In this document: positions 25,851-34,625 of the stretch, one piece after another
Layout: each line of letters opens with the position of its first letter
Numbering within the stretch: the stretch's first letter is position 1
From: an uncultured Eggerthellaceae bacterium
GTDB lineage: Bacteria; Actinomycetota; Coriobacteriia; Coriobacteriales; Eggerthellaceae
DNA: 64,000 nucleotides
Assembly (NCBI GenBank): GCA_910588905.1
Contig: CAJURZ010000007.1
Location: forward strand, 1-64,000
Reading direction: 5' to 3'
Position numbers and translations under genes: made by a program
The notes under the pieces: model-generated
Databases searched by the model: none
What the model was told of the DNA's origin: nothing
What the model saw: only the letters and a program-made list of their open reading frames with translations

Positions 25851-26537
25851 TCAAGCCTCCTGACCCTCTTGGGCCAGGGTAGCCAGCACGCAGATGCTTT
25901 CGATGATGTCTTCTATATAGGTGCCCGTAGAATCTATCACACGAGCATCATCAGCAGGCTTGAGCGGGGAGTTCCCGCGGTTCTGGTCTGCCTCATCCCG
26001 ACGGATGATGTCAGCCAGCACCTCCTGATAGTCGATAGAGCCCACGCCCCTATCCGCATTCTGCCGCACCCGGCGATGGGCGCGCTCCTCATCAGAGGCC
26101 GTGAGGAAGATCTTGAGCTGGGCATCCGGGCACACCACCGTGCCGATGTCCCTGCCCTCTATGACGTAGTCTCCCCCGGAGGCTATCCGGCGCTGCTCTT
26201 CCACCAGTGCTTCGCGCACCTGCCCAGCGGCGGAAACAGGGCTCACCGCCTTGTCTATCTGAGCCGTGCGGATGGCTTCCGTGACATCATGGCCATTGAT
26301 GCTGACCCCTTTGGCGATGGGATTGCCCGCTTCGTGCTGGAAGGCGATGGTGCAGCTACGGGCCAGTTGCCCCAGGGCGTCATCATCATCGAGCGCCACG
26401 CCCTCCTGGACGGCCAACCAAGCAACGGAGCGGTACATAGCTCCTGTATCCAGGCATTTGAAGCCGAGCTTCTTGGCGCAGGCCTTGGCTACGCTGGATT
26501 TACCGGCACCGGCCGGCCCATCTATCGCGATGATCAC
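25851..26537 (-). CDS. cmk: Cytidylate kinase
   Basis: 228 residues from a GTG start lying immediately after the aroA stop (TAAGTG), with TTGGAGG five nt before it. P-loop IDGPAGAGKSSVAK, KCLDTGAMYRSVAWLA, VIEGRDIGTVV and ASDEERAHRR are standard. It phosphorylates CMP and dCMP. The aroA-cmk-plsC-ispH-der series shows tight coupling. Confidence 0.96.
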   Translation of the reverse strand: MIIAIDGPAGAGKSSVAKACAKKLGFKCLDTGAMYRSVAWLAVQEGVALDDDDALGQLARSCTIAFQHEAGNPIAKGVSINGHDVTEAIRTAQIDKAVSPVSAAGQVREALVEEQRRIASGGDYVIEGRDIGTVVCPDAQLKIFLTASDEERAHRRVRQNADRGVGSIDYQEVLADIIRRDEADQNRGNSPLKPADDARVIDSTGTYIEDIIESICVLATLAQEGQEA

Positions 26538-27857
26538 TTATGCCTCCAAAGACGAGATGGCATCCAGGAAACCCGGATAGCTGATGGCAATGGACTGGAA
26601 CCCCTGGATGGTAACGGGCGCCGTAGAGGTCATCCCCAACACCGCCCAGGTCATAGCCAAGCGGTGATCACCCTGAGAATCGAACGTCACTCCCGCAGGC
26701 ACAGTCAGGTTCGGATCGCCTTCGATATAGAGGTTGTCCCCCTCTTCCCACGCATCTATGCCGATGAGCTCCAGACCATCGATGATGGCTTGGAGCCGAT
26801 CCGTCTCCTTCACGCGCAGCTCGGAAGCCCCTTTGAACACGGTAACCCCCTTCGCATGGGCGGCCACCACCGCCAGGATGGGCACCTCGTCCACGATGGA
26901 GGCGAAGTGCTGAGCGGGGATCTCGCAGCCATGAAGCCGTTCGGTGAAGGAAGCCTTGATGATGCCGAAGGGTGCTTTGCCTTCGGCCCCTTCACGAGCA
27001 TCCTCTATATTGGCACCCATGCGCTCCAGCGTGCGAACGAAGCCGATGCGAGCCGGGTTCAGAGAGACATCTTGGATGCGGATGGAGCTACCGCGCTTGA
27101 GGATGGCAGCAGCGCAGAGGAATGCAGCCGAAGAAGGATCCCCCGGCACATTCAGGTCAGCAGCATGCATGACCTGAGGACCCGTGACGCTGGCAACCCG
27201 CGTGCCCGCCGTCGTGGGGACGCCGAATTCAGGGAGCATGAGCTCCGTGTGATTGCGAGAAGGTGCTGGCTCATTCAGGGTGGTCTTGCCATCCGCATAG
27301 ACTCCCGCCAGGAGCACCGCCGTCTTCAGCTGAGCAGAAGCCATGGGCGCATCGTAGGTGATGGCGCGCAGATGAGAGGTGCCCTTCTCCGTGATGGGGA
27401 GATGGTCCGCTTCGGCGGGCTTGAACTGGACGCCCATCTTCATGAGAGGTGCGGTGTTGCGCCGCATGGGACGCCGCTTGAGCGAGTCATCCCCCGTGAT
27501 GGTGACCTGGATGTCCCAGGGTGCCAAGATGCCCATCAGAAGCCGCGCTGTGGTGCCGGAATTGCCGCAATCTATGGGAGCATCCGGCTGGCAAGGGCCC
27601 TGGGCGCCCCAGCCGGTAACAGCACCCTCCAAAGAGCCGTCCTCCGCCGGATGCAGATCCACCTTCGCCCCTAGCGCCCGAACGGCTTGGATGGATGACC
27701 GCACGTCCTCTGAATCGAGGACGCCTTTGAGATGGGAAGTCCCTTCAGCCATGGCCGAGAAGAGAACGGCCCTATGGGATATGGACTTGTCTCCCGGAAC
27801 GCGGACGTCACCCGTAAGCGGGCCAGTCAGCGGTTCGATGGTAACAGCATCAGACAT
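26538..27857 (-). CDS. aroA: 3-phosphoshikimate 1-carboxyvinyltransferase (EPSP synthase)
   Basis: 439 residues. GDVRVPGDKSISHRAVLFS carries the active-site Lys; DCGNSGTTARLLMG, GDDSLKRRPM, SAQLKTAVLL and RVKETDRL are the standard signatures. It condenses shikimate 3-phosphate with PEP in the chorismate pathway. The chosen ATG follows AAGGAGCATGCTC and overlaps the tyrA stop by 8 nt; the 30-residue upstream extension has no ribosome site. Confidence 0.96.
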   Translation of the reverse strand: MSDAVTIEPLTGPLTGDVRVPGDKSISHRAVLFSAMAEGTSHLKGVLDSEDVRSSIQAVRALGAKVDLHPAEDGSLEGAVTGWGAQGPCQPDAPIDCGNSGTTARLLMGILAPWDIQVTITGDDSLKRRPMRRNTAPLMKMGVQFKPAEADHLPITEKGTSHLRAITYDAPMASAQLKTAVLLAGVYADGKTTLNEPAPSRNHTELMLPEFGVPTTAGTRVASVTGPQVMHAADLNVPGDPSSAAFLCAAAILKRGSSIRIQDVSLNPARIGFVRTLERMGANIEDAREGAEGKAPFGIIKASFTERLHGCEIPAQHFASIVDEVPILAVVAAHAKGVTVFKGASELRVKETDRLQAIIDGLELIGIDAWEEGDNLYIEGDPNLTVPAGVTFDSQGDHRLAMTWAVLGMTSTAPVTIQGFQSIAISYPGFLDAISSLEA

Positions 27858-29013
27858 GAGCATGCTCCTTAGGCTCGATGGGTCTGAAAGATACAGTATA
27901 CCCTGCGTTGATGAGTTGGAAGGAGAGCTGCCCCACATCTCCCTCATCCGTGAGCATGAGGGAGAGGACGGCGTTGCCCTCGGAGAGGTGGTCTATCTCG
28001 ATGGATTGGATATTGCAGCCCACTGAGCTGGCAATGGTGGTGACCTCTGCCACCACACCGGTGCGGTTCACCATGGGGATGCGCACCTCAAGGAGCTTAT
28101 CAGAGCCAGGCACCCACTGAGCTGGCAATTCCCGACGAGCATCCGCCGCTATGCGCAAGAGCTGTTTCAGTCCCTCGGCGTCGCGGTCTTCGATGGCCTG
28201 AGCGTAGGCAGAGATGATGGCTTCCATCTCATGGAGACCATCCGCAAGGGCCTCGGCATTGTCGAAGGCGATGCCACACCACAGCTCCGGTGATCCCGCT
28301 GCCACCCGCGTGGTGTCCTTGAAGCCGCCTGCCGCCAGACGCATGAGGGCGTTGTTCTCATCGGCGTGGTCCAGAGCCAATCGCATGAGGGAAGAGGCCA
28401 CCATATGAGGCACGTGGCTCACCACAGCCACCGCTTGGTCATGGCTCTCCCGCGGCAATGACACCACCCGGGCGTCTATCCCGCAAATGAGCTCATGGAG
28501 CTTCTGGAAGCTATCCGGATCAGTGGTCTCGTCAGGACAGAGGATCCAGTTCGCCCCTTCGAAGAGGTCGGTGCGCGCACCGTCTATGCCGCTGGCCTCG
28601 GACCCGGCCATGGGATGGCCTGGGATGTAGCGCTGACCATCCTCCAGCATCTCCCGCGCAGAATCCAGGATGTGGGACTTGGTGGAGATGGTATCTGTCA
28701 CCACTCCCCCGAAACCACTCTGTTGCACCAGGCCGAAGTAGTCATCCACCGCTGCCACGGGGGTGGAGATGATGAGCAGATCGGCTTCGTCGGACAAGAA
28801 GCGCACGAAGGCCTCGTCCTGGGGCGTGCAGGCGTCATCTACCCAGCCGCGCTCCTGAGCCACCACGCCGCTACGAGAATCAGTGTCAACACCGAAGATG
28901 CGCACATCCGGATAGGCTTTCCTGATGGCTCCGGCAATGGATGAGCCGATCAACCCGAGCCCGGCGATGGCTATGTTGTGAAATGGTGCGGGAGCTATCT
29001 GGATGTCTTCCAT
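27850..29013 (-). CDS. tyrA: Prephenate dehydrogenase with C-terminal ACT domain
   Basis: 387 residues. The Rossmann motif is IAIAGLGLIGSSIAGAI; then come DTISTKSHI, GHPMAGSEASG and the His-containing SHVPHMVASSL. An ACT domain at about 315-380 (VRIPMVNRTGVVAEVTTIA) probably binds tyrosine or another amino acid for feedback. It oxidatively decarboxylates prephenate to 4-hydroxyphenylpyruvate. It is coupled to aroA. The start at 29013 matches family N-termini; longer frames lack support. Confidence 0.95.
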   Translation of the reverse strand: MEDIQIAPAPFHNIAIAGLGLIGSSIAGAIRKAYPDVRIFGVDTDSRSGVVAQERGWVDDACTPQDEAFVRFLSDEADLLIISTPVAAVDDYFGLVQQSGFGGVVTDTISTKSHILDSAREMLEDGQRYIPGHPMAGSEASGIDGARTDLFEGANWILCPDETTDPDSFQKLHELICGIDARVVSLPRESHDQAVAVVSHVPHMVASSLMRLALDHADENNALMRLAAGGFKDTTRVAAGSPELWCGIAFDNAEALADGLHEMEAIISAYAQAIEDRDAEGLKQLLRIAADARRELPAQWVPGSDKLLEVRIPMVNRTGVVAEVTTIASSVGCNIQSIEIDHLSEGNAVLSLMLTDEGDVGQLSFQLINAGYTVSFRPIEPKEHAHV

Positions 29014-29098
29014 CAGTGGTGCCTTCGTTTCGTGAATGGGTATATTCGCCCATTGTAATGGAATGACCCGCTGGATGAGAGCCCATCCTCGCGCTGGC

Positions 29099-29812
29099 CT
29101 ACGGGTGGGCGAAGAGGAGCTCCATATCCCCTTCGGTAAGCTCCCGCCACGAACCCAAGGGCAGATCATCCAGCTCATAGGCGCCTATGGCCACGCGCTC
29201 AAGGGTGATGACCGGATGCCCGACCGCTTCCAGCATGCGACGCACCTGACGGTTGCGGCCCTCATGGATGCGCAAGCGCACCACGGAGCGGTCAGGCAAC
29301 CGGACCAGATCGGCTTCAGCCGGAGCAGTGAGGCCGTCCTCCAGCAGCACGCCTTGCCGCAGCTTCTCCAGAGCTTCCTCCTCCACATCCCCCTGCACCT
29401 GGGCGATATAGGTCTTCACCACTCCCTGGGAAGGGTGCGTGAGCCTATTGCCCAGATCGCCATCGGTAGTGAACAGCAGGAGCCCGCTGGTATCCACATC
29501 CAGTCGGCCCACATGGAAGAGGGACGGATGCTCATCAAGGGGGATGAGCTCAGAGACGCAGTGCTCCATATGGGGGTCTGCCAGAGAGCTGGCGTAGCCG
29601 CAGGGCTTGTTCAGGGCAAGGGTGAACCGCTCGGATGACCGCACCGGCACCCCATCGAAGAGGATCTCATCCGCTTCGGGGTCAGCCTTGTCTCCCAGCT
29701 TCGCCCGCTGCCCATTCACCTTCACGCGCCCCTCTTCCAAGAAGGTCTCGCAGGCGCGACGAGACCCGCAGCCTGCCCGGGCCAGGATCTTCTGGAGGCG
29801 CTGCTCACTCAT
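29099..29812 (-). CDS. rluB: 23S rRNA pseudouridine synthase, RluB/RsuA type
   Basis: 237 residues. An S4 RNA-binding domain (1-60; RLQKILARAGCGSRRACETF) is followed by the catalytic domain with GRLDVDTSGLLLFTTDGD (Asp nucleophile) and EGRNRQVRRMLEAVGHPV. It isomerises uridine in rRNA. It directly follows scpB with an 8-nt overlap, the usual scpA-scpB-rluB order of Gram-positives. The start ATG at 29812 matches the family N-terminus. Confidence 0.95.
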   Translation of the reverse strand: MSEQRLQKILARAGCGSRRACETFLEEGRVKVNGQRAKLGDKADPEADEILFDGVPVRSSERFTLALNKPCGYASSLADPHMEHCVSELIPLDEHPSLFHVGRLDVDTSGLLLFTTDGDLGNRLTHPSQGVVKTYIAQVQGDVEEEALEKLRQGVLLEDGLTAPAEADLVRLPDRSVVRLRIHEGRNRQVRRMLEAVGHPVITLERVAIGAYELDDLPLGSWRELTEGDMELLFAHP

Positions 29813-30635
29813 CGTCGGTGTCGAAGACGAGCTCGTCGAAATCGATCTTCTCCACCACGCCCGCTGTGGAGGCAAGAGCCTGGCGCATCATCTGCTGAAG
29901 GGGATCGTCCTCCCCTGACTGGGTCAGGTCATCCCGGCGCTCCTCGGCGGAGAGCTGAGCTTGGGCTTCCACCATGCCCGCCACTGCCGCTTCGGCGTCA
30001 TCATCGTAGAGCATCTGCTCAGCCAGCCGCGCTGCTTCCTCATCTGTCAGGGACGCCTCGTCGCGGGTGGCGTTGAGCCGCTCGCGGATCAACCGCTCGG
30101 TCTCCTCATCCGGAGCGAAAGCGGCTAGGTCGGTCATATCATCCAGGCTCTTCAATCCGAACTGGTCCAAGAACGTCCGGGAAGTTCCATAGAGGGTGGG
30201 ATTCCCCGGCGTGTCAGCGCTCCCCAATTCGCGCACGAGCCCTTTCTCCACCAACGAGGAGATAGAGGAATCAGAGGTGACACCGCGGACCGAAGAGACC
30301 TGGGCCCGCGTCACCGGCTGCATATAGGCGATGATGGCCAGGGTCTCCATGGCTGCAGCCGAGAGCTTCCGCGTATCCCAGGAGCGAACATAGCCCTCGA
30401 TGAGCTCATGGTGCTCCGCGTGGGTCACCAATTGCCAGCCGCTGGCCGTCTGGCGCAGCTGGATGCCCGCATTCTCTTGGCGCTTCTCCCCCTGCAAGCG
30501 GACCAGTGCCCGCGTGACCTCTGCTCCCTCCAGTTCCAACTGCTCTGCCAAGACCGCGGCCGCCACGGGCTCATCGCTCACGAAGAGCAGCGCTTCCAAA
30601 GCCGAGCTCAGGTATGCATCATCTTTGAACGTCAT
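29805..30635 (-). CDS. scpB: Segregation and condensation protein B
   Basis: 276 residues, longer than the usual 180-200 because of an acidic, Glu/Asp/Gln-rich C-terminal extension (about residues 195-276). The two winged-helix domains are in residues 1-185 (SALEALLFVSDEPV; ETLAIIAYMQPVTRAQVSSV; GRPNT-like TPGNPTLYGTS). With ScpA and SMC it forms the chromosome-organising condensin. It overlaps scpA by four bases. The tail is probably disordered. Confidence 0.94.
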   Translation of the reverse strand: MTFKDDAYLSSALEALLFVSDEPVAAAVLAEQLELEGAEVTRALVRLQGEKRQENAGIQLRQTASGWQLVTHAEHHELIEGYVRSWDTRKLSAAAMETLAIIAYMQPVTRAQVSSVRGVTSDSSISSLVEKGLVRELGSADTPGNPTLYGTSRTFLDQFGLKSLDDMTDLAAFAPDEETERLIRERLNATRDEASLTDEEAARLAEQMLYDDDAEAAVAGMVEAQAQLSAEERRDDLTQSGEDDPLQQMMRQALASTAGVVEKIDFDELVFDTDDE

Positions 30636-31402
30636 TCGCCGTCCTCCTCAAGGAACAGGGCACCAGACCCTTCGATATAGCGGATGTCGATATCACCGAA
30701 TGCCTCGGGCTGCTCTAAGCGCACCATCTGCCGTTTATAGAGCTCCAACACCGCCAAGAAGGTGACCACGATGACCTGAGGTGTGGGAGAGGCTTGCACG
30801 AGGCTTCGGAAGGAGAGGCGCTTATCCGTGACGATGCGCTCATGGATGCTGCGCACGAAGGTCTCGACCGGTATGGGCTTGCTGGCGATGTGCTCGCTCT
30901 CCAGCAGGAACACCTCCCGGCGCGCCAGGGCCGCAGCGGCCCTCACTCCCAGGTCCTCTAGGGTGACCCCTTTGAGGAAGTCCGGCATGAGGTCTCCGAA
31001 GGCGGGTCCTGGGCCGAAGGGACGGGAATGCATCCTCCCTTCCGTACGGAAGCGGGAATACAGTTCCTCAGAGGCGTTCTTGAACTGCTTGTAGGCGATG
31101 AGCTTCTGGGCGAGCACCTCCCGAGCCGCATCCGGCGGCAAGCCTTCAACGTCTTCATCCAGCTCTTCCCGGGGCTTGGGCACCAGCGCGCGGGCCTTCA
31201 TCTCCAAGAGCGTAGAGGCCACCAAGAGGAAATCCGAGGCCACATCCAGATCCAAGCTGCGCATGCGGGCAACCTCAGAGAGGTACTGATCGGCGATATC
31301 CGCGATGGAGATGGCTCCGATATCAACGCGCTTCTTGCTCACCAGGTAGAGCAAGAGGTCGAAGGGGCCTTCGAAGGCTTCTGTCTTGACCTTGTACGCC
31401 AT
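30632..31402 (-). CDS. scpA: Segregation and condensation protein A
   Basis: 256 residues. FEGPFDLLLYLVSKKRVDI is the ScpA N-terminus that binds the SMC neck; LVASTLLEMKARALVPK follows. The C-terminal winged helix (TFLAVLELYKRQMVRLEQ) binds the SMC head. It is the kleisin subunit of the SMC-ScpAB condensin; no smc gene is in this window. It is preceded by the M50 protease gene after 18 nt and overlaps scpB by 4 nt. Confidence 0.96.
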   Translation of the reverse strand: MAYKVKTEAFEGPFDLLLYLVSKKRVDIGAISIADIADQYLSEVARMRSLDLDVASDFLLVASTLLEMKARALVPKPREELDEDVEGLPPDAAREVLAQKLIAYKQFKNASEELYSRFRTEGRMHSRPFGPGPAFGDLMPDFLKGVTLEDLGVRAAAALARREVFLLESEHIASKPIPVETFVRSIHERIVTDKRLSFRSLVQASPTPQVIVVTFLAVLELYKRQMVRLEQPEAFGDIDIRYIEGSGALFLEEDGE

Positions 31403-31420
31403 GGGGTGCGGCCGCCTCCT

Positions 31421-32095
31421 CTAGGAGATCCTGAAGGGGAACAACAGGTTCCCTAGGTTGCCAGCGGTCACATCCAGATACCAGGAGAACGGATTGAACC
31501 CCACCGCGTAGGGCAGGACGATGATGACGATCATGAATATGGGGAATGCATAATGCTGGATGGAATACCACTTCGGCAGCCACTGCTCCGGGATGAAGAC
31601 GGCGATGATGGAAGAGCCGTCCAGGGGCGGGATGGGGATCAGGTTGAAGAACATGAGATAGAGGTTCACCAGCGTGAAGGTGGCCAGCAGGAGCATGAGG
31701 AAGTAGCCCGCCTGGCTCTGGAGGATGTGGGGCGCCAACCCGAAGACCATATGGGCGAGCAGCGCAGCCAGAACGGCCATGACCAGATTGGCTGCCGGGC
31801 CTGCGAACCCGGTGATGGCATCCCCCTTGCGCGGATCTTTGAAGTAGCTGGGGTTGTAGGGCACTGGCTTCGCATAGCCGAAGATGGGCATGTGCAGCAC
31901 CATGAGCATGAGCGGCAGGATGACGGTGCCGAAGGGATCGATATGCTTCAACGGGTTCAGGGACAGCCTCCCCGCCCGCTTGGCCGTTGGGTCTCCCAGC
32001 TTATAGGCAGCATAGCCGTGGGCCACCTCGTGACCGGTCAGCGCCACCGTGAAGCTGATGATGGCGCAGGCGTAGTACATGACCTCTTCTAGCAT
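31421..32095 (-). CDS. Site-2-protease-type M50 membrane metalloprotease
   Basis: 224 residues, five or six hydrophobic segments. The zinc motif is H22-E-V-A-H26, and the second ligand is in NLIPIPPLDGSSI. This short, PDZ-less M50 branch is commonly encoded next to scpA in Gram-positives. The substrate is unknown; it may cleave transmembrane segments. The ATG overlaps the end of the ABC-F gene by 7 nt. Confidence 0.92.
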   Translation of the reverse strand: MLEEVMYYACAIISFTVALTGHEVAHGYAAYKLGDPTAKRAGRLSLNPLKHIDPFGTVILPLMLMVLHMPIFGYAKPVPYNPSYFKDPRKGDAITGFAGPAANLVMAVLAALLAHMVFGLAPHILQSQAGYFLMLLLATFTLVNLYLMFFNLIPIPPLDGSSIIAVFIPEQWLPKWYSIQHYAFPIFMIVIIVLPYAVGFNPFSWYLDVTAGNLGNLLFPFRIS

Positions 32096-34146
32096 CGCTC
32101 CACCTCAGCCAGTATCTTCTCCATCTCCTCCGTGAGCGCGAGCCACAGAGCCTCATTCTCCTCTATGCGAGCCTTGAGCTCGCCATGCTCTTTGAAGATA
32201 TCGGTGGCAGCATCTTCCTTGATGTAGAGGTCTGGATCGGCCATGAGGGCCAAGATCTCCTCCATCCGAGCGTTGTCCTGCTCCATCTGCTGCTCCAGGC
32301 CTTGGATGCGGCGCTTGATATCCTTGGTGGCAGAGCTCTTGCGCTGACGCGCTTCTGCTTCAACGCGCTTCTGCTCCTTGGTCTTCCGTGCAGGTGACGG
32401 AGCAGGACCGCGGTGGCTCACTCGATTCACCTTGAGGGAAGACCCACCCGTCGTATCGGCCTGCTGCCCCTTCGAAGCGCTTCCATCCTCTTCGCCCTCC
32501 GAGAACAGCTCGTCGACCACCGAATGGCCCTCGGGCTTCCCTGGGGCCTGCTGGCCGGATTTGAACAGGTAGTAATCCCAGCCACCGGGATAATCCCTCA
32601 CCTGCCCGTTGTCTATCTCGATGACCCTGTTCGCGATGCTCTCTATCAGGTGGCGGTCATGGGTGATCAACAGGATCGTGCCCTCGAACTGCCGCAATGC
32701 CTGCTCCAGCACATCTGCGCTGGAGATATCAAGGTGGTTCGTCGGCTCGTCCAAGCAGAGCAGCGGTGTGGGCGCCACCAGCATCTTCGCCAGCGCCAAA
32801 CGGCTCTTCTCACCGCCGGAGAGCACAGATACCCGCTTATCCACGTCATCCCCCTTGAAGAGGAATGCACCCAGCAGGCTGCGCACCTGCGAGATGGACC
32901 AGCCCGGTGCCGCGCGGTCCAATTCCTCGAAGACGGTGTTCCCACCCGTGAGCTCTTCGAGCTGATGCTGCGCGTAGTAGGTCAGGCTCACGTGCTCGCC
33001 ATAGGAGATCGTGCCCGCATCGGGCGATAGCACCTCCGCCACCATCTTGAGCAACGTGGACTTTCCGGCGCCGTTGGGACCCACGAGCGCTACCTTCTCG
33101 CCGCGATACAGTGTGAGGTCCAACCCGTCATAGACCTGCTTGCCATCGAATGCCTTCGACACGCCTCGCACGCGGACGACCTCATCCCCCGTGCGCGGAG
33201 GCTGGACGAAGTTGAAGTGGATGGCCTTCTTCTCTTCAGGTATCTCGATGAGCTCGGCTTTCAGGCGCTCGAGCTTCCCTACGCGGTCCTGCGCCTGCTT
33301 GGCCTTGGACGCCTTGTAGCGGAAACGCTCGATGAACGCCTCCAGCTTGCGCATCTCATCCAGCTGCGCCTTGCGCTCTTCGCGCAAGCGCTCGATGCGC
33401 TCATCCCGTGCCTTGAGATACGCGGAGTAGTTGCCCTTGTACAGGGTGAGCGAGCCGTTCGCTATCTCAGCCACGTTGTCCACCATGGCATCCATGAAGG
33501 CGCGGTCATGGCTCACCACGATCACGGTGCCCTCATAGGTGCGCAAGAACCCTTCCAGCCACTTGACCGATTCCAGGTCCAGATGGTTGGTAGGCTCGTC
33601 AAGGAGCAGCACCTCAGGATTGCGCACGAGCAGCTTCGCGAGCGCGATGCGCATCTGCCAGCCCCCAGAGAACTCAGTGGTCAGACGGCCCAGATCCTCC
33701 TCCACGAATCCGATGCCGAAGAGGACCGCACGCACCTTCGCTTCAAGGCTGTAGCCACCCATCATCTCGTAGGCATCGCGGATGCGGCCAAGCTCCGCCA
33801 GTTCGCTCTCGGTAGGGTCAGATCCCAGCTCCGCTTCCAGCTGAGCGAGGCGCTGTTCCATCTCCAGGATCTCAGCCTGGGAGGAGATGACCTCCTCGAA
33901 GATGGGACGCTCCCCCATCTCGATGGCCTCCTGCTTGAGATATCCCACGCGGGCACCCTTCGCCAGCGTGATAGCACCAGCATCCGCCTCTTCCTCGCCG
34001 GAGATGATGTTGAGCATCGTGGTCTTGCCGGCACCGTTCGGACCCACCAGGGCAAGCCGATCATAGGCTTCCAGCCGGAACGATGCGCCCGAGAACAGCT
34101 CTCTGCCGCCGAATGATTTCGCTATGTGCTCTGCTTGCAGGATCAA
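32089..34146 (-). CDS. ABC-F family ATPase
   Basis: 685 residues with two ABC domains and no membrane part. The first Walker A is GPNGAGKTTMLN with signature FSGGWQMRIALAK. The second is GPNGAGKSTLLK with LSGGEKSRLALAK. The inter-domain linker (about 240-320) is Lys/Arg/Glu-rich. A basic C-terminal extension (about 545-685; KTKEQKRVEAEARQRK) forms a coiled coil. ABC-F proteins act on ribosomes as translation factors or antibiotic-protection factors; this one looks like the Uup/YdiF-type housekeeping branch. The start is TTG at 34146: an in-frame stop sits 12 codons upstream and no ATG fits the family N-terminus (LQAEHIAKSFGG). Confidence 0.92.
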   Translation of the reverse strand: MILQAEHIAKSFGGRELFSGASFRLEAYDRLALVGPNGAGKTTMLNIISGEEEADAGAITLAKGARVGYLKQEAIEMGERPIFEEVISSQAEILEMEQRLAQLEAELGSDPTESELAELGRIRDAYEMMGGYSLEAKVRAVLFGIGFVEEDLGRLTTEFSGGWQMRIALAKLLVRNPEVLLLDEPTNHLDLESVKWLEGFLRTYEGTVIVVSHDRAFMDAMVDNVAEIANGSLTLYKGNYSAYLKARDERIERLREERKAQLDEMRKLEAFIERFRYKASKAKQAQDRVGKLERLKAELIEIPEEKKAIHFNFVQPPRTGDEVVRVRGVSKAFDGKQVYDGLDLTLYRGEKVALVGPNGAGKSTLLKMVAEVLSPDAGTISYGEHVSLTYYAQHQLEELTGGNTVFEELDRAAPGWSISQVRSLLGAFLFKGDDVDKRVSVLSGGEKSRLALAKMLVAPTPLLCLDEPTNHLDISSADVLEQALRQFEGTILLITHDRHLIESIANRVIEIDNGQVRDYPGGWDYYLFKSGQQAPGKPEGHSVVDELFSEGEEDGSASKGQQADTTGGSSLKVNRVSHRGPAPSPARKTKEQKRVEAEARQRKSSATKDIKRRIQGLEQQMEQDNARMEEILALMADPDLYIKEDAATDIFKEHGELKARIEENEALWLALTEEMEKILAEVERC

Positions 34147-34274
34147 CGCGCGCCTGATGCCTTTCGGACCGGTGATTCACATGAACCTGACATTCTACAA
34201 CACAGCGCGTCTCATCTGGCCCAAAGCCCCCCCTCACCCAAGGTGCCCGTCAAGAAGAGAAGGATGCTCCATCA

Positions 34275-34613
34275 TCAGATGGCGCTTGAGCCGCGCTCGC
34301 CCGTGCGGATGCGGATGACCTCCTCAACAGGGCTCACGAATATCTTCCCATCGCCTACCTCTCCCGTACGTGCAGAGGCCATCACTGCGTCTATGACCCC
34401 ATCGGCCTCATCATCTTCGACGACCACCTCTATCTTCACCTTCGGCACGATGTTCAAGAGCACCTCCGTCCCCCGGTAGTGCTCCTTCCATCCATGCTGG
34501 TTGCCGCACCCATGCACTTGGCTTATGGTCATGCCGCTTGCATCGATGGCGATCAGGGCATCCTTCACCGCTTCCATCTTCTCTGGACGCACGATGGCGA
34601 TGATCCTCTTCAT
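34275..34613 (-). CDS. glnK: PII nitrogen-regulatory protein (GlnK/GlnB)
   Basis: 112 residues, canonical length. The C-terminal signatures KVKIEVVVEDDEADG, TGEVGDGKIFVSPVEEV and IRIRTGE are present. In the T-loop (GCGNQHGWKEHYRGTEV) Tyr46 is kept, but position 51, the uridylylated or adenylylated Tyr of well-studied PII proteins, is Val. It senses ATP/ADP and 2-oxoglutarate and blocks AmtB; the amtB gene is 12 nt upstream in the same unit. If the alignment is right, covalent control at residue 51 is impossible. Confidence 0.95.
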   Translation of the reverse strand: MKRIIAIVRPEKMEAVKDALIAIDASGMTISQVHGCGNQHGWKEHYRGTEVLLNIVPKVKIEVVVEDDEADGVIDAVMASARTGEVGDGKIFVSPVEEVIRIRTGERGSSAI

Positions 34614-34625
34614 GGTGTCCTCCTC

